DNA of 64,000 nucleotides from Marinoscillum sp. 108 (GTDB lineage: Bacteria > Bacteroidota > Bacteroidia > Cytophagales > Cyclobacteriaceae). Below the pieces are notes generated by a model that saw only the letters and a list, made by a program, of their open reading frames with translations, had not been told where the DNA came from and did no database searches. The first letter of the stretch is position 1; the number at the start of each line of letters is the position of its first letter. Shown here in pieces: positions 1 to 9,086 of the stretch. Location of the stretch: assembly GCF_902506655.1 (NCBI RefSeq), contig NZ_LR734819.1:124001-188000 (forward strand), in the 5' to 3' direction. The translations under genes were made by a program, and so were the position numbers.

Positions 1-24
1 AGTCTACCTGATCAAAAAGTTTAG
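1..24 (+). CDS. 3' end of an upstream gene (partial)
   Basis: The first reading frame gives seven residues (SLPDQKV) followed by TAG at 22-24. It ends three bases before the GTG of the next gene, which is the spacing seen inside this operon. In related genomes a small AtpZ-type protein often sits here, but seven residues cannot show what this one is. Confidence 0.35.
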   Translation, partial: SLPDQKV

Positions 25-27
25 CTC

Positions 28-396
28 GTGAAGAAATACCTGATCATCTCAACGGGGATCTCCCTGACGTTTCTTCTCATCTATTATTTTCTCAACGATT
101 CCCTGTTTCAATCCTACCTGCATCAGCAGTTTCCTGCCCTGATTCTGTTTTTTTACCTACAGTCACTGGCAGTATGGTGGATGTTGCGATTGGGCGAAAA
201 GTCCAATTGGGAATCCCCAATTTATGTGCTGGGCGGGATCACTTTCAGGTTTCTCACAGGTCTTTTCTTTTTGGCCATTCTTTTTATCATGAAAATGGAA
301 AATATCCGGCCGCTCATGATTCAGTTTATCGTCCTCTATTTGGTTTATTTAATCTTTGAATTATTTGCTGCATTACCTAACTTGCGGCGGAATTGA
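28..396 (+). CDS. Small integral membrane protein upstream of atpB
   Basis: This 122-residue protein is hydrophobic, with about four predicted membrane segments (roughly residues 4-24, 37-54, 66-88 and 95-115). It starts with GTG at 28, the first start codon after an in-frame TAG at 22-24. It lies directly before atpB, and its stop codon (394-396) overlaps the purine-rich stretch GAGGAG (395-400) that probably serves atpB. By position and membrane topology it could be an AtpI-like assembly or ion-supply factor of the F0 sector, but I see no diagnostic motif. The function is inferred from context only. Confidence 0.7.
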   Translation: MKKYLIISTGISLTFLLIYYFLNDSLFQSYLHQQFPALILFFYLQSLAVWWMLRLGEKSNWESPIYVLGGITFRFLTGLFFLAILFIMKMENIRPLMIQFIVLYLVYLIFELFAALPNLRRN

Positions 397-415
397 GGAG
401 ATAACCCTTTTACTA

Positions 416-1456
416 ATGAGTCAAGAGAAAACCGCATCCTTTCCTAAGTTTTTGAAATCCAGTTTATTACTAGTCGTTTTCGGACTCTTAATAATCCAAA
501 CTGGATATGCTAAAGATCCGGTAGAAGGGGAAGCATTTGATCCCAGTGAGATGATCAATCATCACATCATGGATTCGCATTCCTGGGAGATTTTTCATGG
601 CCTTAGTTTGCACCTTCCGGTGATCATCTACAGTGAAGAGAAGGGACTTGATATCTTTTCTTCCAGCAACTTCTACAACGAAGAACACGAAGTGGTTCCG
701 TTCAACGGGTATGTGATGGAGCATGAGCACATTGCACTGGAAAGTGGAGCACATGTTTTGGATTTCTCCATTACTAAAAATGTTTTCTTCTTATTCATCA
801 ATGCATTGGTAATGATCATGATCTTCATGGCAGTGGCCAGGGGATATAAGAAGAATGCCGGCAGAGCACCTAGAGGGATTCAGTCCTTTTTTGAGCCCAT
901 CATTATATATGTAAGGGACGAGATAGTGAAGCCTAACATTGGGCCAAAGTATGAACGATACCTGCCTTACCTGCTTACCCTGTTTTTCTTTATTTGGTTT
1001 GGTAACCTTCTGGGTCTTTTGCCAGCAGCCGCCAACCTTACGGGCAACATTGCGGTAACGTTGATACTGGCGGTAGCCAGTTTGGTGATTACACTGGCGT
1101 CAGGAAGAAAAACTTATTGGATGCACATCCTGGATCCTTTGGGCAATAGCATGGGTTGGTTGGCAAAGTTTCCACTCTACCTCATCTTGTGGCCTATAGA
1201 GATTATCGGAATTTTCACGAAACCATTTTCATTGATGGTTCGACTTTTTGCCAACATCACGGCGGGTCACATCATCATATTGAGCATATTAAGCTTGACG
1301 TTCATTGCACAGAGTTTTGCAGTGGGAGTAGCGGCCACACTTTTCGCGGCAGTTATGAACCTGCTGGAGTTGTTTGTGGCACTGTTGCAGGCTTATGTAT
1401 TTACCCTACTATCTTCCATGTATTTTGGTCAGGCAGTAGAAGAACATCATCATTAA
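416..1456 (+). CDS. atpB: ATP synthase F0 subunit a
   Basis: Subunit a forms the proton half-channels next to the rotating c-ring in the inner membrane. I chose the ATG at 416 (346 residues) because it is followed by a signal-like hydrophobic N-terminus (SSLLLVVFGLLIIQTGYA) typical of the long Bacteroidota form; an upstream in-frame TTG at 356 would lie inside the preceding gene. A His/Glu-rich extracytoplasmic stretch follows, then the membrane domain. The essential arginine that faces the c-ring carboxylate is Arg276, in MVRLFANITAGH. The C-terminus ends in EEHHH. GAGGAG at 395-400 is a possible, rather distant ribosome site. It is the first recognisable F0 gene of the operon. Confidence 0.96.
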   Translation: MSQEKTASFPKFLKSSLLLVVFGLLIIQTGYAKDPVEGEAFDPSEMINHHIMDSHSWEIFHGLSLHLPVIIYSEEKGLDIFSSSNFYNEEHEVVPFNGYVMEHEHIALESGAHVLDFSITKNVFFLFINALVMIMIFMAVARGYKKNAGRAPRGIQSFFEPIIIYVRDEIVKPNIGPKYERYLPYLLTLFFFIWFGNLLGLLPAAANLTGNIAVTLILAVASLVITLASGRKTYWMHILDPLGNSMGWLAKFPLYLILWPIEIIGIFTKPFSLMVRLFANITAGHIIILSILSLTFIAQSFAVGVAATLFAAVMNLLELFVALLQAYVFTLLSSMYFGQAVEEHHH

Positions 1457-1690
<234 letters not shown>

Positions 1691-1703
1691 TTAATCAAAA
1701 TTG

Positions 1704-1747
1704 ATCTGGTCTTGTTTGCATTAGGCATCAAGACCAGATTTTTATTT
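1704..1747 (+). terminator. Terminator-like hairpin between atpE and atpF
   Basis: A perfect 11-bp stem is formed by ATCTGGTCTTG (1704-1714) and CAAGACCAGAT (1729-1739). The 14-base loop can itself pair TGC with GCA. The stem runs directly into TTTTTATTT (1740-1748 region). This has the full form of an intrinsic terminator but lies inside the operon. Partial termination, or a 3' end that protects the atpE message, would raise subunit c over the other subunits. The structure is seen; the role is inferred. Confidence 0.75.
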
Positions 1748-1768
1748 CAGACATTTAACGAAACTGAC

Positions 1769-2263
1769 GTGGAACTAGTAACCCCGGGTATAGGATTAAT
1801 ATTTTGGCAAACGGTCGTTTTCCTCATTGTCTTTCTCATTCTTGCTGTTTTCGTATGGAAACCAATAGCAGGAGCGCTGAAGGCAAGAGAAAGCCAGATA
1901 GACGATGCCTTGAAAGCTGCAGATCTTGCAAAAGAAGAGATGGAGCAGATCAAATCTGACAATGAGTACCTTCTGCAGGAGGCGAGAGCTGAGCGTGATA
2001 AGATACTAAAGGAGGCTACTGATACTGCAATTCAAATCAAAGAGCAAGCCAAGAGTGAAACTTCTGCGATCGCCGAAAAGCTGATTGCTGAAGCAAAAGC
2101 CAGTATTGAAACAGAAAAGAGAGCTGCCCTTGCGGAGGTGAAAAACCTGGTAGCAGGTCTGTCTGTTGAGATTGCTGAGAAATTGCTCAGGGAGAAATTG
2201 TCTGATGACAAGTCGCAAAAAGCGCTCATCGACAAATTTTTGAAAGAAGTAAAAGTAAACTAA
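1769..2263 (+). CDS. atpF: ATP synthase F0 subunit b
   Basis: Subunit b is the peripheral stalk that ties F0 to F1. The preferred start is GTG at 1769 (164 residues), which gives the family-typical N-terminus VELVTPGIGLIFWQTVVF. An in-frame ATG at 1712 would place the start inside the hairpin behind atpE and add 19 unlikely residues. One membrane helix (about residues 8-30) is followed by a long charged coiled coil (ALKARESQIDDALKAADLAK onward) rich in Ala, Glu and Lys, which is the dimeric stalk. The atpH start follows one base after its stop, so the two are probably translationally coupled. Confidence 0.95.
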   Translation: MELVTPGIGLIFWQTVVFLIVFLILAVFVWKPIAGALKARESQIDDALKAADLAKEEMEQIKSDNEYLLQEARAERDKILKEATDTAIQIKEQAKSETSAIAEKLIAEAKASIETEKRAALAEVKNLVAGLSVEIAEKLLREKLSDDKSQKALIDKFLKEVKVN

Positions 2264-2264
2264 G

Positions 2265-2810
2265 ATGTCTATTACCAGAATAGCAGCCAGATACGCTAAG
2301 CCCCTACTGGAGCTAGCCGATGAGAAGAAGGTAACGGAAGCAGTGAAAAATGACCTGGTCAATTTTTCAGACATCTGCGCGTCCAATAGAGACTTTGTGC
2401 TCATGCTAAAGAGCCCCATCATCACCAACTTCAAAAAGGCTGAGATTTTGAAGCAGATTTTCGATAAAAAAGTAAACCCGCTAACGGCTGCTTTTTTTGA
2501 TATAGTCACTCGCAAGAACAGAGAGAAATATCTCCCTGAGATTGCTAGGGAATTCATGGTACTCTATAATCTCAAAATGGGATATCAGAATGCTACAGTG
2601 ACTACCACCGTGAAGTTGGATGCGGATATGAAGAAGGCTTTTGAGAAGCTTGTTACAGAGCTTTCAGGTAAGAAGCCTCTATTAAGTGAAAAAGTAAATC
2701 CAGAATTGGTAGGAGGATATATCCTGCAAATGGGGGATCAGCAAATAGATGAAAGCTTGAGCGGCCACCTGGCTGATCTGAAGCTTAAATTTCAAAAAGA
2801 AACGATTTAA
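2265..2810 (+). CDS. atpH: ATP synthase F1 subunit delta
   Basis: The 181-residue protein has the normal OSCP/delta layout: an N-terminal helical bundle (ITRIAARYAKPLLELA) that caps F1, and a C-terminal domain with the conserved NPELVGGYILQMGDQQID segment (about residues 143-160) that contacts subunit b. It lies one base downstream of atpF and 37 bases before atpA. The family length is 175-185 residues, so it is complete. Confidence 0.95.
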   Translation: MSITRIAARYAKPLLELADEKKVTEAVKNDLVNFSDICASNRDFVLMLKSPIITNFKKAEILKQIFDKKVNPLTAAFFDIVTRKNREKYLPEIAREFMVLYNLKMGYQNATVTTTVKLDADMKKAFEKLVTELSGKKPLLSEKVNPELVGGYILQMGDQQIDESLSGHLADLKLKFQKETI

Positions 2811-2847
2811 TTAAACCCGTCCGAGAGGACAACAAAAGGATAAGATT

Positions 2848-4425
2848 ATGGCAGATGTTCGACCTGATGAAGTTTCAGCGATCTTAAGAGAACAGCTCTC
2901 TCATTCAAAAACAGAAGCTGAACTGGAAGAAATCGGAACCGTGCTTCAAGTAGGAGATGGTGTAGCTCGTATCTATGGATTAACGAAGGCCCAGGCCGGA
3001 GAGCTTTTGGAGTTCAACAATGGCCTGCGGGCGATGGTATTGAACCTGGAAGCGGATAACGTGGGAGCGGTACTTCTTGGTGAATCAAGTGGTGTGAAAG
3101 AAGGAGATACCGTGAAAAGAACCGGTAGAATTGCTTCTATCCAGGTGGGCGACGGCATGAGTGGTCGTGTAGTGGATACCCTTGGAAATCCAATTGATGG
3201 AAAAGGAGCTATACAGGGCGAGCTTTTCGAGATGCCATTGGAAAGAAAGGCACCTGGTGTAATCTACCGGGAGCCTGTTAGTGAGCCTCTTCAGACGGGT
3301 ATTAAGGCCATTGACGCGATGATCCCTGTGGGTAGAGGTCAGCGTGAGTTGATCATTGGTGATCGCCAGACAGGAAAAACTGCTGTGGCTATCGATACCA
3401 TCATCAATCAAAAAGAATTTTACGATAGAGGAGAAACGGTTTATTGTATCTATGTGGCCATCGGACAGAAGGCTTCTACAGTGGCAGGTATTCAGGCGGC
3501 TTTGGAAAAGGCAGGCGCTATGGCCTATACTACCATCGTAAGTGCAGCGGCTTCTGACCCTGCTCCTATGCAGTTCTTCGCACCTTTCGCAGGAGCGGCC
3601 ATAGGTGAGTATTTCAGAGATACTGGCCGTCCGGCGCTTGTGGTATATGATGACCTTTCTAAGCAGGCTGTTTCTTACCGTGAGGTTTCTCTGTTGCTAA
3701 GAAGACCTCCGGGACGTGAAGCATACCCTGGAGATGTATTCTATCTTCACTCAAGACTTTTGGAGCGTGCGGCTAAGGTGATCAACAATGACGCCATCGC
3801 TGCTCAAATGAATGACCTTCCTGAATCCTTGAAAGGAAAAGTAAAAGGTGGTGGGTCACTTACTGCCCTTCCGATCATTGAAACTCAGGCTGGAGACGTT
3901 TCGGCCTATATTCCGACCAACGTGATTTCCATTACAGATGGTCAGATCTTCCTTGAGACCAATCTTTTCAACTCAGGTATCCGTCCTGCGATCAACGTAG
4001 GTATTTCGGTATCACGAGTGGGAGGTAATGCCCAGATCAAATCCATGAAGAAGGTGGCAGGTACCCTGAAACTGGATCAGGCTCAGTTCCGTGAGTTGGA
4101 GGCTTTCGCCAAGTTTGGTTCAGACCTGGATGCTTCTACTAAGCGAACGATCGACAGAGGAAGAAGAAACCAGGAAATTTTGAAGCAGGCTCAGTACTCT
4201 CCATCTCCAGTAGAGGAGCAGATAGCCATCATTTATGCTTCTACCAAAGGATTCCTGGATAAAGTGCCTGAGGATAAAGTGAAAGCTTTTGAGAAGGAGT
4301 TCCTGACGATATTGAACAACGCACACAGACCTGTATTGGATGCCTTGAAAGCAGGTAAGTGGGAAGATTCATCTACAGATGTGCTGGCTCAGGTGGCTAA
4401 GGATCTGGCAGCACGATATATCTAA
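2848..4425 (+). CDS. atpA: ATP synthase F1 subunit alpha
   Basis: Subunit alpha carries the non-catalytic nucleotide sites of F1. At 525 residues it is full length. The Walker A loop is GDRQTGKTA with Lys177, and the family segment [17 protein letters not shown] lies near residues 377-393. The N-terminal beta-barrel begins around residue 25 ([18 protein letters not shown]). It is followed after 13 bases by atpG. The catalytic beta subunit gene, which in many bacteria comes after atpG, is absent here. Confidence 0.98.
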   Translation: MADVRPDEVSAILREQLSHSKTEAELEEIGTVLQVGDGVARIYGLTKAQAGELLEFNNGLRAMVLNLEADNVGAVLLGESSGVKEGDTVKRTGRIASIQVGDGMSGRVVDTLGNPIDGKGAIQGELFEMPLERKAPGVIYREPVSEPLQTGIKAIDAMIPVGRGQRELIIGDRQTGKTAVAIDTIINQKEFYDRGETVYCIYVAIGQKASTVAGIQAALEKAGAMAYTTIVSAAASDPAPMQFFAPFAGAAIGEYFRDTGRPALVVYDDLSKQAVSYREVSLLLRRPPGREAYPGDVFYLHSRLLERAAKVINNDAIAAQMNDLPESLKGKVKGGGSLTALPIIETQAGDVSAYIPTNVISITDGQIFLETNLFNSGIRPAINVGISVSRVGGNAQIKSMKKVAGTLKLDQAQFRELEAFAKFGSDLDASTKRTIDRGRRNQEILKQAQYSPSPVEEQIAIIYASTKGFLDKVPEDKVKAFEKEFLTILNNAHRPVLDALKAGKWEDSSTDVLAQVAKDLAARYI

Positions 4426-4438
4426 GCAATAAACCGAA

Positions 4439-5332
4439 ATGGCGAACCTTAAGGAAGTAAAAGGAAGAATTCAGTCGGTCACATCGACACAGCAGATAAC
4501 CAAAGCTATGAAGATGGTGGCAGCAGCAAAGCTGAGAAGAGCTCAGGATCGGATCACTCAGATGCGCCCCTATTCTCAAAAGCTATCTGCCATCATTCAG
4601 AATGTATCTGCCGGAGTGGATAGTGATCAGGTGGACAATCCATATGCTGAGGCAAAGGAAGTCGGAAAGGTGTTGTTGGTAGTCGTGACTTCTGACAGAG
4701 GACTTTGCGGTGGTTTCAACAGTAGTATCTTCAAGCACACCAAAGCTTTGGTGGCCAGGGAGTATGCTGATGTGGAAGCGGCAGGTAATCTGATGCTCAT
4801 GCCTATTGGCAAAAAGGCTTACGATCATTTCAAAAAGCGTGGATATAACGTCATAGAGGATTATCATCATCTTTTTTCAAACCTGGATTTTGCACATGCA
4901 TTGGAAGCTGCAGAGTTTGTAATGAGTGAATTTCTGGAAGGTGAATTTGACAAAGTGGAGATTATCTACAATGAGTTCAAAAATGTAGCCACTCAGATTG
5001 TCAGAAATGAGCAGTTCTTGCCAGTACAAAATGTATCTGCTGAAGATGATGCTCCGGCTGAGACAATTGACTATATCTATGAGCCGAATCAGAAATTTAT
5101 CTTTTCTGAAATCATTCCCAAGTCATTGAAAATCCAGTTTTATAAGACTTTACTGGAGTCAAATGCCTCGGAGCAGGGCGCTCGTATGACTGCTATGGGT
5201 CAGGCAACAGACAATGCCGGTGAGCTGCTTAAGGAGCTGAAGTTGACTTATAACAGAACCCGCCAGGCAGCGATTACAAAAGAAATTTTGGAGATCGTTG
5301 GTGGAGCAGAAGCCCTCGCGCAGGGAGGATAA
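4439..5332 (+). CDS. atpG: ATP synthase F1 subunit gamma
   Basis: Gamma is the central rotor shaft. The 297-residue protein has both conserved ends of the family: the N-terminal helix (VKGRIQSVTSTQQITKAMKM) and the C-terminal helix (MGQATDNAGELLKELKLTYN, then RTRQAAITKEILEIVGGAEA). The central Rossmann-like domain contains SDRGLCGGFN, a hallmark of the family. It closes the F1 part of this operon; a prenyltransferase-like gene starts 23 bases later with no atpD or atpC between. Confidence 0.97.
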   Translation: MANLKEVKGRIQSVTSTQQITKAMKMVAAAKLRRAQDRITQMRPYSQKLSAIIQNVSAGVDSDQVDNPYAEAKEVGKVLLVVVTSDRGLCGGFNSSIFKHTKALVAREYADVEAAGNLMLMPIGKKAYDHFKKRGYNVIEDYHHLFSNLDFAHALEAAEFVMSEFLEGEFDKVEIIYNEFKNVATQIVRNEQFLPVQNVSAEDDAPAETIDYIYEPNQKFIFSEIIPKSLKIQFYKTLLESNASEQGARMTAMGQATDNAGELLKELKLTYNRTRQAAITKEILEIVGGAEALAQGG

Positions 5333-5355
5333 TTGAACACCAAATGATCTGTTAA

Positions 5356-6159
5356 ATGGATCATCTCTATAAATATTTTAGATGGCTCTCGTTGGACATT
5401 GTTCTGGGAGCCATCTTTTTTTTGTTATACCTGGAGCGATACTATGCGCTTCAGTTTTCGGTGCACGTTTATCTTGCTCTTGGCTCGGCCATTTGGTTGA
5501 TCTATACCACAGATCACCTGATAGACGCCTGGAAAGTCTCAACCCCCTCAAGTGAACGTCACCGGTTTCATAAGAAGCACTTTTCCACTCTGGTGCTTGT
5601 TGGCGGATTTGTTCTTTCGCTTTCGTTGGTGAATATTCACTTTCTGGAAGTAGTGATCATTAGAAATGGTGCCCTGCTATCTGCGGTCTGCATCCTTTAT
5701 TTGATGCTCGTGTATTTTTTCAAAGCGCTATGGGTGAAGGAAATTTTGGTGGCATTAGCTTATGCGGCTGGAATTTTTTTGGCACCCTTGTCGATGACGG
5801 AGATTGAGCTACTCGATTTCATTTTGTGTCTCCAACTTGCCGGCATAGCCTTTTTGAATCTAGTAGTATTCTCAGCGTATGATGAAAGTGCCGATCGCCG
5901 GGATGGGTTCAATTCGCTGGTGATTCGACTGGGGGATCAAAAGGTGCAAGTCGTGGTTTGGGTAACTGTGCTGAGTTTGATCCTGAGTTGTGGAGGCATT
6001 TACTTTTATACTGGAAATCCCATTCAGCTTTTATTTATGTCCATGATTGTTTTGCTCCTGTGGGTTCATTCATCACCGGCTTATTTCTCCAGGTTTGAGC
6101 GATTCCGGGTAGTGGGCGATGGTGTTTTCTATCTCGCCGGTTTATTCCTCCTGCTATGA
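5356..6159 (+). CDS. UbiA-like membrane prenyltransferase
   Basis: The 267-residue protein has about eight membrane helices and two aspartate-rich sites placed as in UbiA prenyltransferases: DHLIDAWK (about residues 55-62) and YDESADRRDG (about 175-184). In the family these bind Mg2+ and the prenyl diphosphate. The first motif lacks the usual Asn-Asp start (TDHLID rather than NDxxD), so the substrate may not be a quinone ring. It starts 23 bases after atpG and overlaps the following methyltransferase by four bases (ATGA), which implies that prenyl transfer and methylation act in one pathway. The start codon lies in the loop of a 6-bp inverted repeat (ATGATC/GATCAT, 5344-5364). Confidence 0.7.
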   Translation: MDHLYKYFRWLSLDIVLGAIFFLLYLERYYALQFSVHVYLALGSAIWLIYTTDHLIDAWKVSTPSSERHRFHKKHFSTLVLVGGFVLSLSLVNIHFLEVVIIRNGALLSAVCILYLMLVYFFKALWVKEILVALAYAAGIFLAPLSMTEIELLDFILCLQLAGIAFLNLVVFSAYDESADRRDGFNSLVIRLGDQKVQVVVWVTVLSLILSCGGIYFYTGNPIQLLFMSMIVLLLWVHSSPAYFSRFERFRVVGDGVFYLAGLFLLL

Positions 6160-6761
6160 GTTTTGATCGGGTGGCGTGGATTTATGATCAACTGGCCGGC
6201 TTGGTGTTTGGTTCGCAATGGGATCAGGTGCAACAGGCGCCAGTCGGTAATCTTGCAGGCAAGAGCCGGGTGTTAATTGTAGGGGGAGGCACGGGTCTTT
6301 TGCTCGATGCACTTCAGGATGTTGAGAAAATTGTCTTTTTAGAGCTTTCGGAGAAAATGATTGCCAGAAGTAGAAATAGAGGCTCACACCCACGGGTTGA
6401 TTATGTACATGCTGATTTCTTTCAATGGGAAACCAGCGAGAAGTTCGATGCCATAGTGATGCCCTTTTTTCTTGATTGTTTTGGTACAGAGAAGTTGGAA
6501 GGTGCCATCTTCAAAGCCCGGACGCATTTGACGGAGAACGGAGAATTGCATGTCATCGATTTTCAATCAGCTTCATGGTGGAAGAATTCCCTGATCCACG
6601 TGATGTACCTGTTTTTTAGACTGTTTTCGAGCCTTGAAGGGAAGACGTTATTGAACATAGATGGCGCCATTCGAAATGCACAATTCGGGCAGAAGTCAGA
6701 ATCTTTTTTGTGTGACAAATGGATTTTTTACAGCGTGTACCAACCCAACCGGATCACCTGA
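6156..6761 (+). CDS. Class I SAM-dependent methyltransferase
   Basis: The 201-residue protein shows the SAM-binding glycine loop VLIVGGGTGLLL (about residues 39-50), an acidic end of strand 2 (VFLELSEKMI), and a motif II-like DAIVMPFFLD. The fold resembles small-molecule or lipid methyltransferases such as the UbiE/MenG group, but I see no feature that fixes the substrate. The start overlaps the stop of the UbiA-like gene by four bases, so the two are very likely coupled. The 3' end runs eight bases into the end of a convergent minus-strand gene. Confidence 0.75.
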   Translation: MSFDRVAWIYDQLAGLVFGSQWDQVQQAPVGNLAGKSRVLIVGGGTGLLLDALQDVEKIVFLELSEKMIARSRNRGSHPRVDYVHADFFQWETSEKFDAIVMPFFLDCFGTEKLEGAIFKARTHLTENGELHVIDFQSASWWKNSLIHVMYLFFRLFSSLEGKTLLNIDGAIRNAQFGQKSESFLCDKWIFYSVYQPNRIT

Positions 6762-7938
6762 TTCTTTTGGAAAGCGCTATCCTCGGAACCTCATGGAGGT
6801 CGCGGTAGCCCATCACAAACCAATCACCACCGTCCTTCAGTCGGAGTTTCTTTTTGAGCTCCTCTGGTTTAATGGGATAATTCTTATTGACCACATTGGC
6901 TTTCAATTCGGGCAAGTGTCTGCCGAGTTCTTTTTTACCGACATCTGACGCTACTACCTCAAAGACTCTTCCTGGAAAGCCCTCGATCAACTGGTCTGAG
7001 GTATAGAGGTGCGTATTGGGAGCGAGTTTGTCCACGTCGTATATACTCGTTAGGGACTTGAATGCGCCGGCTTTGAGGATCGCGCTATTGGGATCGTAGA
7101 GGTATCTTTTTACGGATGAAAATGTGACTTCCAGGTCCTTTTCTCCACTGAGTGTAAAGCTCAATGCCGGGTGTTCACTTCTGAGGTTGACGCATTTAAT
7201 GAGAGGCTCAGAAATTTCCTTAAAGTTTAAAAGAAAAAGTACTTCCTTGACTTCATTCTTTACACTCACCACATGTATTTGATGAACATGCTGCAGTTGT
7301 TTCAGGCCCAATGTGATATCAATCATCGGTGCAGCTTTGATGAGCAGGAGGTCGGCTTTAGACTGAAAGAGAGGGAGTAGCTCCAAAACGTTTGGCGAAC
7401 AGTTTTCAAAATGAAAAACCTGCTTTTTGGAGACATCCCGTCGGGCAGGGTCTATGAAAAAGTGGCCTCTACTTTCAAAACGACTGAGATAGTCTTCTGC
7501 ACTGGCATTAACCACTTCAATTGCCCCATTGCCCAGCAGAGGGTGGTTGTGCTGGAAAACGTCACAGAGCCATTCGGAATGCTCTACATAGGTGGTATGG
7601 TCAAACTCCCGAGACATGGCAAGGGTATCTACTCCCATACCCCCCGTGAGATCCACCAGCATTTTCCCACTCATCAATTGGCTCTTGTATTCGGCAGTTT
7701 CCGGACTGGAGCATTGTTCTAAAGACAATGGAGGTGGGAAAATGACTCCAGGTTGATCAAGCCAATCTGGAAGCTTACCCTTGGCCTTTCGTCGACTGAG
7801 TATTTGATCCACTATCAGCTTCACCTGATCTTTGAACTGTGGGGGTGGGTTGAGGAGTAGCTTTTGTAAATCTGAATGCTGATTTTCCAGCATAAACTGC
7901 TGCACATCTTCCGAACCAAGAAATTCCAGATTATTCAT
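6754..7938 (-). CDS. THUMP-like domain methyltransferase
   Basis: A 394-residue class I methyltransferase. The SAM loop is VDLTGGMGVDT (about residues 95-105), with a family-typical FFIDPARRD (about 160-168) as motif IV, and a C-terminal THUMP-like region (about 320-394, containing NYPIKPEELKKKLRLKDGGD) that suggests RNA as the substrate. I chose ATG at 7938 because GGGGAG lies six bases before it, a good ribosome site that is rare in this window; an in-frame TTG at 7957-7959 adds only seven residues. Its 3' end overlaps the end of the convergent methyltransferase gene by eight bases. It lies downstream of asd but a terminator separates them. Confidence 0.75.
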   Translation of the reverse strand: MNNLEFLGSEDVQQFMLENQHSDLQKLLLNPPPQFKDQVKLIVDQILSRRKAKGKLPDWLDQPGVIFPPPLSLEQCSSPETAEYKSQLMSGKMLVDLTGGMGVDTLAMSREFDHTTYVEHSEWLCDVFQHNHPLLGNGAIEVVNASAEDYLSRFESRGHFFIDPARRDVSKKQVFHFENCSPNVLELLPLFQSKADLLLIKAAPMIDITLGLKQLQHVHQIHVVSVKNEVKEVLFLLNFKEISEPLIKCVNLRSEHPALSFTLSGEKDLEVTFSSVKRYLYDPNSAILKAGAFKSLTSIYDVDKLAPNTHLYTSDQLIEGFPGRVFEVVASDVGKKELGRHLPELKANVVNKNYPIKPEELKKKLRLKDGGDWFVMGYRDLHEVPRIALSKRIR

Positions 7939-7954
7939 AGACTTCTCCCCATTG

Positions 7955-7996
7955 TACAAAACAAAAGCGGCCTGAAGGTTAATCCCTCAGACCGCT
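7955..7996 (-). terminator. Intrinsic terminator of asd
   Basis: On the minus strand AGCGGTCTGA (7987-7996) pairs with TCAGGCCGCT (7966-7975) through one G-U wobble, and the stem runs into TTTTGTTTTGT (7956-7966). It starts 23 bases after the asd stop codon. It also lies just upstream of the THUMP-like gene, so it separates the two transcripts. Confidence 0.8.
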
Positions 7997-8018
7997 AATT
8001 TATAGGCTATTCTTTTAA

Positions 8019-9011
8019 TTAGAACACCAGGCTGTTTTCCAGCATGAATTCCGCAATCTGAACAGCATTAGTCGCCGCACCTTTTCTCAGGTTATCTGCT
8101 ACTATCCACATGTTCAGGGTTTTTTCCTGAGTCTCGTCTCTTCGGATTCTTCCTACAAACACTTCATCCTTTCCATGCGAATTGATTGGCATGGGGTAGA
8201 TATTGTTTTTAGGATCATCCTCCAGTACTACACCGGGAGCTTTGCTCAGAAGTGCTTTTACTTCAGCAACATCAAACTCCTCCTCAAATTCCACATTTAC
8301 AGACTCTGAGTGACCTCCCATGGTAGGGATACGCACGCACGTGGCGGTCACCTGTACAGTGTCATCACCAAAAATCTTTTTGGTCTCATTCACCATTTTC
8401 ATTTCTTCCTTGGTGTAGTCGTTGTCCAAAAACACATCGATGTGAGGAAGCACATTCATGTCAATTTTATATGGATAGACCATATCGCCTTCCTTGCCCG
8501 CACGCTCATTCATCATTTGATCTACAGCGGCTTTTCCGGTGCCAGTCACAGACTGATAGGTAGACACTACGATACGCTTGATGGTATAACGTTCGTGCAG
8601 CGGCCCGAGGGCCAGTACCATCTGAATGGTGGAGCAGTTAGGGTTGGCGATGATCCGGTCGTCGATCCTTAATACACCTCCATTAATTTCCGGAACAATA
8701 AGTTTTTTGGTAGGATCCATTCTCCAGGCCGAAGAATTATCGATCACGATGGTGCCATTTTCTGCAAACTTGGGTGCCCAGGTGATGGACGTACTACCAC
8801 CAGCAGAGAACAGGGCTACATCTGGTTTTTGATCCACCGCATCCTGCATTGAAATTACCTTGTAGGTTTTGCCCTTGAAGGTCATCTCTTTACCTACGGA
8901 ACGCTCCGAAGCAACTAACAACAATTCATCGAACGGCAACTCGCGCTGTTCAATGACCCTCAGCATCTCCTGACCCACCAGGCCAGTGGCTCCCACTACA
9001 GCAATCTTCAT
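8019..9011 (-). CDS. asd: Aspartate-semialdehyde dehydrogenase
   Basis: The enzyme reduces aspartyl-4-phosphate to the semialdehyde, the branch point to lysine/diaminopimelate, threonine and methionine. The 330-residue protein begins with an NADP-binding loop (VVGATGLVGQEML). The catalytic cysteine is Cys126 in NPNCSTIQ, and the acid-base histidine is His234 in GGHSESVN. The length is normal. It stands alone between a terminator and the divergent lamin-tail gene (75 bases between start codons); TAAATTCG on the minus strand near 9073-9080 resembles a Bacteroidota -7 box. Confidence 0.97.
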   Translation of the reverse strand: MKIAVVGATGLVGQEMLRVIEQRELPFDELLLVASERSVGKEMTFKGKTYKVISMQDAVDQKPDVALFSAGGSTSITWAPKFAENGTIVIDNSSAWRMDPTKKLIVPEINGGVLRIDDRIIANPNCSTIQMVLALGPLHERYTIKRIVVSTYQSVTGTGKAAVDQMMNERAGKEGDMVYPYKIDMNVLPHIDVFLDNDYTKEEMKMVNETKKIFGDDTVQVTATCVRIPTMGGHSESVNVEFEEEFDVAEVKALLSKAPGVVLEDDPKNNIYPMPINSHGKDEVFVGRIRRDETQEKTLNMWIVADNLRKGAATNAVQIAEFMLENSLVF

Positions 9012-9086
9012 AATGATTTTATATTATATTGAACTATTTCAGGTTTTTATTTCCCTATTTTTAACAAACGGCGAATTTAATATAAG

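Noticed and set aside
356-415. Upstream TTG start for atpB
   Set aside because: It overlaps the preceding gene and adds 20 residues ahead of a clear signal-like N-terminus at the ATG at 416.
1712-1768. Upstream ATG-frame start for atpF
   Set aside because: The added residues fall in the hairpin after atpE, and the family N-terminus begins at the GTG at 1769.
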